This document shows, piece by piece, positions 1 through 6,322 of a stretch of 6,449 bases of DNA. The number at the start of each line of letters is the position of its first letter. Positions within the stretch are counted from its first letter, which is position 1. Made by a program: the position numbers and the translations under genes. The DNA lies in contig PLST01000191.1 in NCBI GenBank assembly GCA_003164255.1, forward strand, positions 10,719-17,167, given 5' to 3'. This stretch comes from Acidobacteriaceae bacterium. Lineage in GTDB: Bacteria; Acidobacteriota; Terriglobia; Terriglobales; Acidobacteriaceae. The notes beneath the pieces were generated by a model, which saw only the letters and a program-made list of their open reading frames with translations, was not told the origin of the DNA and searched no databases.

Positions 1-216
1 ATGCTGGGCGGATTGCCGCTGGCCCTGGGCGGAGGCGTGGGCGCCGAGTTGCGCAAGCCGCTGGGCATCACCATCGTTGGCGGCCTCATCCTGTCGCAGA
101 TGCTCACTCTTTTCACCACCCCGGTCGTGTATCTCTACTTTGACAAGTTGGCGCAGCGCTTGAAGCCGCGTGACGTCCTTGCCAGCTACGAGAACCGGGC
201 GGTTAGCGCGGACTGA
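1..216 (+). CDS. mdtB: RND efflux permease, MdtB-like, C-terminal end only (5' truncated by window)
   Basis: This is the last 71 codons of an inner-membrane proton-driven drug efflux permease of the RND/HAE1 family. The ATG at position 1 is an internal methionine, because the reading frame is open to the window edge and a full RND permease has about 1030-1050 residues. What is seen is the end of TM11, the short loop with GVGAELRKPLGI, TM12 (about residues 23-47, ending TTPVVYLYFDKL) and a short basic cytoplasmic tail. The first 50 residues match the equivalent C-terminal stretch of the next gene at 40 of 50 positions by hand count, so the two are paralogues. The GVGAELR wording and its position as the first gene of a tandem pair agree with MdtB of the E. 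coli mdtABC operon, as recalled. Substrates cannot be predicted. The stop is TGA at 214-216, 12 bases before the next start, which indicates an operon. Confidence 0.85.
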   Translation: MLGGLPLALGGGVGAELRKPLGITIVGGLILSQMLTLFTTPVVYLYFDKLAQRLKPRDVLASYENRAVSAD

Positions 217-219
217 GGA
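215..219 (+). promoter_or_regulatory. Ribosome binding site of the second RND permease, overlapping the upstream stop
   Basis: GAGGA at 215-219 lies 9 bases before the ATG at 229 and overlaps the TGA stop (214-216) of the upstream permease. A second AGGA at 222-225 is only 3 bases from the ATG and so is a poorer candidate. The overlap suggests translational coupling, which would help make the two permeases in a fixed ratio. It supports ATG 229 as the start. Confidence 0.7.
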
Positions 220-228
220 CCAGGACCC

Positions 229-3200
229 ATGCATCTATCCGCACCCTTTATCAAACGGCCGGTAGCCACGTCGCTGCTGAGCCTTGCGTTGATGCTCGCC
301 GGCTCGGTGGCTTACACGGTTCTGCCCGTGGCGTCACTGCCAGATGTGGATATGCCGGTGATCGGCGCCAGCGCTGGTTTGCCGGGCGCGAGTCCTGAGA
401 CGATGGCGTCAGCGGTCGCCACTCCGCTGGAACGCCAGTTCGGGCGCATTGCCGGGGTGAACCAAATGACCTCGTCGAGCAGCCTGGGCTCGGCGAGTGT
501 GACGCTGCAGTTCGACATCAATCGCGACATCAATGCCGCGGCGCGCGACGTGCAGGCGGCCATTAACGCAGCGCGCAGCCAGTTGCCCTCTTACCTGCCG
601 CAGAATCCGAGCTACCGGAAGGCGAATCCGGCTGACGCGCCGATCCTGATCCTGACGCTGACCTCTGATGTGGTGCCCAAGGCGCAGGTGTACGACATGG
701 CCGACTCAATCCTGGCGCAGAAGATGGCGCAGGTGCAGGGTGTCGGACAGGTGTTCGTGGGCGGCAGCTCAAGCCCGGCAGTGCGCGTCGAGCTGAACCC
801 CGAGCAGCTTGCCGACAACGGCATTGGTCTTGAGGCGGTGCGCACGGCCCTTGCCGCAGCGAACGCCAATCGGCCCAAGGGCGCATTCCAGAACGCGCAA
901 AACCGCTGGGCCATCAACGACAACGATCAGATTTTCAAGGCCCAGGACTACAAGCCGATCATCGCCGGGTATAACAAGACAACCGGGGCTGCGGTGCGCG
1001 TGGGCGACCTGGGCACGGTGACAGACAGCGTGTCGAACATCCTGACGGGCGGCGTGGCCGGCATCAATCCAATCAAAGGTCCCCCGGGGCAACTGGAAGA
1101 CGCGATCATGCTTTTCGTGTTCAAGATTCCAGGCGCGAACGTGATTTCGACCGTGGACAACGTGATGGCCGAGATGCCGCACCTGCAGGCATCCATCCCG
1201 CCGACGATCAAGATCAACGTGGCCGTGGATCGCACCGTCACCATCCGCTCCAGCGTGCATGACGTGGAGATCTCGCTCATGATTAGCGTGATGCTGGTGG
1301 TGCTGGTGGTGTTCATGTTTTTGCGCGAGGTGTGGGCCACCATTATTCCCTCAGTGGCCGTGCCGTTGTCGCTGCTGGGCACATTCGGCGTGATGTACCT
1401 GGCCGGCTACACGATCGACAATCTCTCCCTGATGGCGCTGACCGTGGCAACCGGTTTTGTGGTGGACGACGCGATCGTGGTGATTGAGAACATCACGCGT
1501 TACCTGGAAAAGGGGATGGATCCCTTTGAAGCCTCGATGAAGGGGTCGAAGGAGATCGGATTTACAGTGCTATCGATGAGCACCTCGCTCATTGCCGTGT
1601 TTACGCCGATCCTGCTGATGGGCGGGATTGTGGGCAAGCTGTTTCGCGAGTTTGCGGTCACGCTTTCAGTGGCAATTGCCGTTTCGATGGTGGTGTCATT
1701 GACCACGACGCCGATGCTTTGCGCCCGTTTTCTCAAGTCACGGGACGAAAGCCGGCATGGGCGCATCTATCGGGCAAGCGAAGGTGCCTTCAACTGGTTG
1801 CACAGCGAATACGCGTCCGCGTTGCGGTGGGTGCTGCGCCACCAGTGGCTGATCCTGGGCGTTGCGGTGGGGACCGCGGCGCTGAACGTTTACCTCTACA
1901 TCATCGTGCCCAAAGGGTTCTTCCCGCAGCAGGACACGGGACGGCTGGGCGGACGAACGATCGCCGCGCAGGATATTGCCTTCGATGCAATGAAGGAAAA
2001 GCAGCGTCAACTGGCGCAGATGACGATTGAGGATCCGGCCGTCCTGTCGGTAACGTCATTTGTGGGCGGCGGCCCGGGCGGCGGCGGCAGCAACACGGGC
2101 GGCATGTTCCTTGCACTCAAGCCGCTGAGCGACCGGCCGGGACGGGTGTCAGCCGATCAGGTCGTGGCGCGGTTGCGGCGCAAGCTGACCAGCGTTCCCG
2201 GCGCAACGCTTTTTCTGCAGGCCCAGCAAGACATTCAGGTTGGCGGCCGCGGCAGCTCGGCACAATACCAGTACACACTTTCAGACGAGGATCTGAATGA
2301 GCTGAACACATGGGCTCCAATGCTGGAGGCACGCGCGAGGAAAATGCCGCAGCTTGCCGACGTCTCGACCGATCAGCAAAGCCAGGGGCTGGCGACGAAC
2401 CTGGTGATCGACCGGGATACGGCTTCGCGGCTGGGGGTTACAGCTGCGATGATCGACTCCACGCTGTACGACGCTTTTGGCCAGCGTGAAGTGTCGACCA
2501 TGTACACCGGGCTGAACCAGTATTTTGTTGTGATGGAAGTGGACCCCAAGTTCCAGCGCAGCCCGGACGCCTTGAATGGCATCTTCATCAAGTCGTCGAG
2601 CGGCGCAATGGTGCCGCTATCAACCATCGCTCACTATGAAAACCGCCGCACATCGCTGGCGGTGAATCACCAGGGACAATATCCGGCAGTCACGCTGACC
2701 TTTAACCTGGCGCCCAACGTTGCGCTTGGTGATGCCGTGGACGCATTGCAGCAGGTGCAGCGCGAGATGGGCATGCCTTCAACGATTCATCCGAGCTTCC
2801 AGGGAACAGCGCAGGCCTTTCAGGACTCGCTCAAGAACGAGCCCTACTTGATTCTTGCCGCGCTGGTGGCCGTTTACATCGTGCTTGGCATCCTCTACGA
2901 GAGCCTGATCCATCCGCTGACCATTTTGTCCACGCTACCGCCTGCGGGCGCGGGCGCGATTCTGGCGCTGCTGATCACGGGAACCGATTTGAGCATCATC
3001 GCCCTGATCGGCATTATTTTGCTGATCGGCATTGTGAAGAAAAACGCGATCATGATGATCGATTTCGCACTGCAGGCCGAGCGCGAGCAGGGTCTGCCGC
3101 CGGTTGAGGCGATTTATCAGGCCTGCCTGCTGCGCTTCCGCCCCATCATGATGACGACAATGGCTGCGCTTTTCGGAGGCATGCCGCTGGCGATCGGGAT

Positions 3201-3381
3201 GGGCGTGGGCTCAGAGCTGCGCAAACCGCTGGGCATCACCATCGTCGGCGGGTTGCTGGTTTCACAGGCGCTCACGCTCTTTACCACTCCGGTGGTTTAC
3301 CTGTTCTTCGACAAGTTGCAGTGGAAGGTGATGAAGCTGCAAAAAGTGGGCGTGGAGCTGGGCGAGGCTCCGGGGGACTGA
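229..3381 (+). CDS. mdtC: RND multidrug efflux permease, MdtC-like
   Basis: A complete 1050-residue inner-membrane RND/HAE1 permease that exchanges protons for export of toxic compounds through a periplasmic adaptor and outer-membrane channel. The N-terminus (FIKRPVATSLLSLAL), TPLERQFGRIAGV, MTSSSSLGS, the DINAAARDVQAAINAA region and YRKANPADAPILILTLTSD follow E. coli MdtC closely from memory. Visible membrane segments are TM1 (about 12-33), TM2-TM6 (about 348-500), TM7 (about 540-561) and TM8-TM12 (about 873-1025), with two large periplasmic domains between TM1/2 and TM7/8. The proton-relay residues are present: D413 and D414 in TM4 (GFVVDDAIVVIEN) and K938 in TM10 (GIVKKNAIMMIDF), matching the Asp pair and Lys of AcrB, so the pump looks functional. 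It is slightly longer than E. coli MdtC (1025). The extra length includes a loop at about 279-290 and a glycine-rich stretch at 613-625. It is probably co-translated with the upstream MdtB-like permease and, by analogy with MdtBC, may form a heterotrimer. The substrate is unknown; bile salts and novobiocin apply to E. coli only. Confidence 0.92.
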   Translation: MHLSAPFIKRPVATSLLSLALMLAGSVAYTVLPVASLPDVDMPVIGASAGLPGASPETMASAVATPLERQFGRIAGVNQMTSSSSLGSASVTLQFDINRDINAAARDVQAAINAARSQLPSYLPQNPSYRKANPADAPILILTLTSDVVPKAQVYDMADSILAQKMAQVQGVGQVFVGGSSSPAVRVELNPEQLADNGIGLEAVRTALAAANANRPKGAFQNAQNRWAINDNDQIFKAQDYKPIIAGYNKTTGAAVRVGDLGTVTDSVSNILTGGVAGINPIKGPPGQLEDAIMLFVFKIPGANVISTVDNVMAEMPHLQASIPPTIKINVAVDRTVTIRSSVHDVEISLMISVMLVVLVVFMFLREVWATIIPSVAVPLSLLGTFGVMYLAGYTIDNLSLMALTVATGFVVDDAIVVIENITRYLEKGMDPFEASMKGSKEIGFTVLSMSTSLIAVFTPILLMGGIVGKLFREFAVTLSVAIAVSMVVSLTTTPMLCARFLKSRDESRHGRIYRASEGAFNWLHSEYASALRWVLRHQWLILGVAVGTAALNVYLYIIVPKGFFPQQDTGRLGGRTIAAQDIAFDAMKEKQRQLAQMTIEDPAVLSVTSFVGGGPGGGGSNTGGMFLALKPLSDRPGRVSADQVVARLRRKLTSVPGATLFLQAQQDIQVGGRGSSAQYQYTLSDEDLNELNTWAPMLEARARKMPQLADVSTDQQSQGLATNLVIDRDTASRLGVTAAMIDSTLYDAFGQREVSTMYTGLNQYFVVMEVDPKFQRSPDALNGIFIKSSSGAMVPLSTIAHYENRRTSLAVNHQGQYPAVTLTFNLAPNVALGDAVDALQQVQREMGMPSTIHPSFQGTAQAFQDSLKNEPYLILAALVAVYIVLGILYESLIHPLTILSTLPPAGAGAILALLITGTDLSIIALIGIILLIGIVKKNAIMMIDFALQAEREQGLPPVEAIYQACLLRFRPIMMTTMAALFGGMPLAIGMGVGSELRKPLGITIVGGLLVSQALTLFTTPVVYLFFDKLQWKVMKLQKVGVELGEAPGD

Positions 3382-3444
3382 GGAAGAAGGACCGCTTCAG
3401 TCCGGGGATTCCTCGCAAGCGCCGCAGCTGGAAATCTGGCTGCG
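3380..3444 (+). terminator. Weak stem-loops after mdtC, possible terminator
   Basis: Two small inverted repeats follow the mdtC stop. GAGGAA (3380-3385) pairs with TTCCTC (3409-3414), with GGAC (3389-3392)/GTCC (3400-3403) nested inside. CGCAGC (3423-3428) pairs with GCTGCG (3439-3444) across a 10-base loop. Neither is followed by a T-run, so neither is a classical intrinsic terminator. The efflux operon plausibly ends here, given the 274-base gap and the unrelated next gene, but the mechanism is not shown. Confidence 0.25.
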
Positions 3445-3490
3445 TGAGACCGATTCGCTGTTTCCGGCGGATTGATGATATTGTCGAAAT

Positions 3491-3531
3491 AATCCCGCTC
3501 CGCGAATCATGGGATTTTTCCCAAAAACCCA
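3491..3531 (+). promoter_or_regulatory. Two overlapping, mutually exclusive hairpins in the leader of the phosphorylase gene
   Basis: AATCCC (3491-3496) is the exact reverse complement of GGGATT (3511-3516), with a 14-base loop. The same GGG can instead pair downstream: TGGG (3510-3513) with CCCA (3528-3531), continued by TTTTT (3515-3519) with AAAAA (3523-3527), with one bulged A (3514) and a 3-base loop. The two structures share 3510-3516 and so exclude one another. Whether this stretch is transcribed, or is a switch rather than chance, cannot be told from one sequence. Confidence 0.25.
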
Positions 3532-3582
3532 GCAGTCAGCACTAACCGCTTTAAACTTCGCATTTTCATTGCCTGAATCACT

Positions 3583-3613
3583 GCACACTTGTCGCGGCGC
3601 GGCACACGTGTCG
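3583..3613. promoter_or_regulatory. Tandem 12-bp direct repeat with partial dyads, operator-like
   Basis: GCACACTTGTCG (3583-3594) and GCACACGTGTCG (3602-3613) agree at 11 of 12 positions and start 19 bases apart, close to two helical turns. The second contains the perfect 8-bp palindrome ACACGTGT (3604-3611); the first has the same element with one mismatch (ACACTTGT, 3585-3592). A repeated ACA-N2-TGT element on one face of the helix upstream of a gene is what a dimeric transcription factor bound at two sites would leave. The regulator is not identified. The position, 42-73 bases before the phosphorylase ATG, makes that gene the likely target. Confidence 0.4.
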
Positions 3614-3636
3614 ATGCGGTTTACTTCATTTCATTC

Positions 3637-3642
3637 GAAAGG
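3637..3642 (+). promoter_or_regulatory. Likely ribosome binding site of the GAF-phosphorylase gene
   Basis: GAAAGG at 3637-3642 lies 13 bases before ATG 3656. The spacing is rather long, so initiation may be moderate. An in-frame TAG at 3644-3646 lies between this site and the ATG, so no start further upstream in this frame is possible. Confidence 0.45.
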
Positions 3643-3655
3643 CTAGCGCATACCG

Positions 3656-6316
3656 ATGACCGAACCCTACGAGGCAAACGACGCCAATCTTGTTTTGACT
3701 GTTGAGGAGATTTCAAACCTTGCCGCGGAAGGGGGAAAGCCCGCCGACACCCTGATGAATGTGGTGGCGCTCATTGCCAAGCGGTTCAGAACCGATGTGT
3801 GTTCGGCCTACCTGCTTGAGCCGGATCGATCCAACCTGGTATTGGCAGCGACGCTCGGCCTGCACCCCAAGAGCATTGGCACATTGCGCATGCCGTTGAA
3901 TGAAGGGCTTTCAGGCCTGGTGGCCGAGCAGGTGATGCCGGTTGCGGTGGACGATGTGAGAAACCATCCCCGCTTCAAATACTTCAGCGAGTCCGGCGAA
4001 GACCAGTACCATTCGTTTCTCGGCGTTCCCTTAATCCACCATGGCGTGCTTCAGGGGGTTCTTGTGGTGCAAACCAAGGATCCGCGCACCTATCGGGAAA
4101 ACGAAGTGCACATGCTGTCTGAAGCGGCCGCGCAGGTGGCGCCGGTGGTGAGTGAGGCGCGCACGCTGGCACGCTTTATCGCTCCGGCACAGGAGCGGCT
4201 GTGGGCGCTAGCGAATAATGTGTGGTGGAGCTGGGACCACGATTGCATTAGCCTGTTCCGGGATTTGAATCCAAAGCGCTGGCGCGAGCTGAATCAGAAT
4301 CCCATCTCGCTGCTGAGCGAGATGCCGCTGGGCGAGATTGAACGCCGAGCCGCCGAGTTGGTGCTTCACAGCAGAATCAATTACGTGTATCGGCGCCAGC
4401 AGGAGTATCTGAACGCGGACCGCACATGGGGCGCCGCGAATGCGGGAGTTCTGCGCCCTCGGCCGATTGCTTATTTTTCTGCTGAGTTCGGCATGCACGA
4501 GTCGCTGCCGATTTACTCAGGCGGGCTGGGCGTGCTGTCGGGCGACCACATCAAGAGTGCGTCTGACCTGGGGATACCGTTGATTGGCGTCGGCTTGTTT
4601 TACGGGCAGGGATACTTTCTGCAACGGCTGGACGAGACCGGATGGCAGCGCGAAGAATACGTGGAAACCGATGTGCACAAGTTGCCGATGCAGCCAGCGA
4701 TCGGGGCGAACGGCGAGCCGGTGGTGGTGGAGATTGCGACCAGGAGCGGGATCATCCGGGCCAAGGTGTGGCGCATGAAGGTTGGCCGGTGCGACCTGTT
4801 CCTGCTGGACTCGAACGTGGCCGGCAACGCGCCTGAAGATCTGCAGACCACATCGCGGCTGTATGGCGGGGACGCGCGGACGCGCATCCGGCAGGAGTTG
4901 CTGCTGGGCATTGGCGGCTTCCGCGCATTGAAGGCCATGGGCATTGCGCCGGGCGTGCTGCATTTGAACGAGGGGCACAGCGGATTTGTGGTGTTCGAAG
5001 CAATTCGCGATCGCATGGTGGAGGAGGGCCTCGACTTTGCAACGGCGGCCAGCCTGATTCCGCGCGAAGTGATTTTCACCACGCACACACCGGTGCCTGC
5101 GGGACACGACCGCTTCAGCGCCGACCTGATGGAAGAGCACCTGGGCCCGCTGCGCGATCAGCTCGGCATCTCTCATGAAAACATGATGGGCTTCGGACGC
5201 GAGTATCCCACTGATTATGGAGAGAACTTCTGCATGACGGTGCTTGGCCTTAAGCTGGCGCGGCGCGTGAATGCCGTTTCGTCGCTGCATGGAGAAGTTT
5301 CGAGAGCCATGTGGAAGTGCCTTTATCCGGGCCGTCCTGAAGACGCCGTGCCCATCGGTCACATCACCAATGGAGTTCACGTGCCCTCGTGGCTGGCGCC
5401 GCAGATGTGCCGGCTCTACGATCGTCATCTCGGGGTGGACTGGCAGCATCACAGCAGCTATCCCAGGACATGGGAAAAGATTGAGAGCGTTGACGACGGC
5501 GAATTGTGGGAGACGCACCTGAGCCTGAAAGCGCAGCTGATTGATTTTGCGCGGCGTCGAGCAAAGGAACAGGCGGAGCGGCGCAAGGAGCCGGCCGAGT
5601 CGCTGCAGAAGCTGAGCAAGGTTCTTTCGCCGGACGCTTTGACGATTGGCTTTGCGCGGCGGTTTGCCACCTACAAACGAGCCAACCTGGTGCTGACAGA
5701 TATCGAACGGCTCATCTCGATGGTGAACGATCCCAAGCGCCCGGTGCAGTTTCTGTTTGCCGGCAAGGCGCATCCTCACGACGAACCGGGTAAGCGCGTG
5801 TTGCAGCAGATTGCGGAGTTGATGCGCGACTCCAAGTTCCAGACCAAGCTGGTGTTCATTGAGGACTACGACATCAACGTGGGCCGCTACCTGGTGCAGG
5901 GCGTGGATGTGTGGCTGAACAATCCAAGAAGGCCGCTGGAGGCTTCGGGCACGAGCGGACAAAAAGTTGTGCTCAATGGAGGCTTGAACCTTTCAGTTCT
6001 CGATGGCTGGTGGGCAGAAGCGTATGACGGCTTGAACGGCTTTGCCATCGGGGGAGGCAGAACCCACTCCAACATGGATGTCCACGACAGCCGCGACGGA
6101 GAAGATCTTTACCGGGTGCTGCACGACGAAGTGATTCCGCTGTTCTACCAGCGCGACCGGGACGGGCTGCCGCGTGGATGGATCACGCGGATGAAGCGGA
6201 CGATCCGGACGCTGGGATGGCGCTTCAATGCCGACCGCATGGTGATGGACTACACGCAGAAGTGCTACATCCCTGCGGCGGGCGGAACGTCGAGCGAGAT
6301 CCGGTTGTACTCGTAG
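3656..6316 (+). CDS. glgP: Alpha-glucan phosphorylase with N-terminal PtsP-like GAF domain
   Basis: An 886-residue cytoplasmic enzyme predicted to release glucose-1-phosphate from the non-reducing ends of glycogen or maltodextrin using phosphate and PLP. Residues about 15-165 form a GAF domain very like that of PtsP, enzyme I of the nitrogen PTS (DVCSAYLLEPD from 47, NHPRFKYF from 103, SFLGVPL from 120, GVLVVQ at 134-139). A linker (about 165-175) leads to a DUF3417 segment (about 175-275, with LWALANNVWWSW at 182-193). The catalytic part follows: IYSGGLGVLSGDH (286-298), HLNEGHSG (436-443), FTTHTPVPAGHDRF (from 474), GFARRFATYKRA (665-676) and EASGTSGQKVVLNGG (762-776). K770 is the expected PLP lysine. 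R669 and K674 match the phosphate-contacting Arg and Lys of rabbit phosphorylase (R569, K574). This is the DUF3417/TIGR02094 type, not the E. coli GlgP/MalP type. All visible catalytic motifs are intact. The GAF domain suggests allosteric control, but ligand and partner are unknown. The start is bounded by an in-frame TAG at 3644. A convergent, probably homologous gene begins six bases after the stop. Confidence 0.93.
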   Translation: MTEPYEANDANLVLTVEEISNLAAEGGKPADTLMNVVALIAKRFRTDVCSAYLLEPDRSNLVLAATLGLHPKSIGTLRMPLNEGLSGLVAEQVMPVAVDDVRNHPRFKYFSESGEDQYHSFLGVPLIHHGVLQGVLVVQTKDPRTYRENEVHMLSEAAAQVAPVVSEARTLARFIAPAQERLWALANNVWWSWDHDCISLFRDLNPKRWRELNQNPISLLSEMPLGEIERRAAELVLHSRINYVYRRQQEYLNADRTWGAANAGVLRPRPIAYFSAEFGMHESLPIYSGGLGVLSGDHIKSASDLGIPLIGVGLFYGQGYFLQRLDETGWQREEYVETDVHKLPMQPAIGANGEPVVVEIATRSGIIRAKVWRMKVGRCDLFLLDSNVAGNAPEDLQTTSRLYGGDARTRIRQELLLGIGGFRALKAMGIAPGVLHLNEGHSGFVVFEAIRDRMVEEGLDFATAASLIPREVIFTTHTPVPAGHDRFSADLMEEHLGPLRDQLGISHENMMGFGREYPTDYGENFCMTVLGLKLARRVNAVSSLHGEVSRAMWKCLYPGRPEDAVPIGHITNGVHVPSWLAPQMCRLYDRHLGVDWQHHSSYPRTWEKIESVDDGELWETHLSLKAQLIDFARRRAKEQAERRKEPAESLQKLSKVLSPDALTIGFARRFATYKRANLVLTDIERLISMVNDPKRPVQFLFAGKAHPHDEPGKRVLQQIAELMRDSKFQTKLVFIEDYDINVGRYLVQGVDVWLNNPRRPLEASGTSGQKVVLNGGLNLSVLDGWWAEAYDGLNGFAIGGGRTHSNMDVHDSRDGEDLYRVLHDEVIPLFYQRDRDGLPRGWITRMKRTIRTLGWRFNADRMVMDYTQKCYIPAAGGTSSEIRLYS

Positions 6317-6322
6317 GGACTG

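Larger units (their letters stand above)
3382..3655. other. Intergenic region between efflux operon and phosphorylase gene
   Basis: This 274-base gap has no recognisable gene. Its base composition differs from the flanks, being more AT-rich between about 3475 and 3580, which is typical of a promoter/leader region. Short open frames on both strands give no recognisable protein. I looked for -35/-10 pairs (TTGTCG at 3481 or 3589, TTGCCT at 3569, TTTAAA at 3550) and for GG-N10-GC sigma-54 spacing and found no convincing combination. A promoter for the phosphorylase gene is nevertheless likely to be here, since the gene upstream is functionally unrelated and the gap is long. Confidence 0.6.

Noticed and set aside
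769..1260. 163-codon minus-strand frame inside mdtC, and similar shorter frames across both large genes
   Set aside because: All overlap conserved coding sequence and have no recognisable domain. They are explained by codon bias.
3335..3475. Alternative-frame tail after mdtC reading ...APQLEIWLRETDSLFPAD then TGA (3473-3475), which looks protein-like
   Set aside because: It has no ATG, GTG or TTG start in its stop-free stretch and would need a frameshift near the end of mdtC. The mdtC product already ends in a normal place after TM12, so coincidence is the simpler view.
3397..3588. 63-codon minus-strand frame in the intergenic region
   Set aside because: No recognisable protein was found, the translation is low in hydrophobic core residues and rich in Ser/Cys, and it overlaps the likely regulatory region.
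3589..3625. Possible sigma-70 (-35 TTGTCG at 3589, TTTACT at 3620) or sigma-54 (GG at 3601, GC at 3616) promoter
   Set aside because: The spacing is wrong in both cases: 25 bases between the hexamers, and 13 instead of 10 bases between GG and GC. Sequence match is also weak.
4517..5962. 481-codon open frame on the minus strand opposite the phosphorylase
   Set aside because: It is fully antisense to a strongly supported gene, rich in His, Arg and Gln with no recognisable motif, as expected for the shadow frame of a GC-rich gene.
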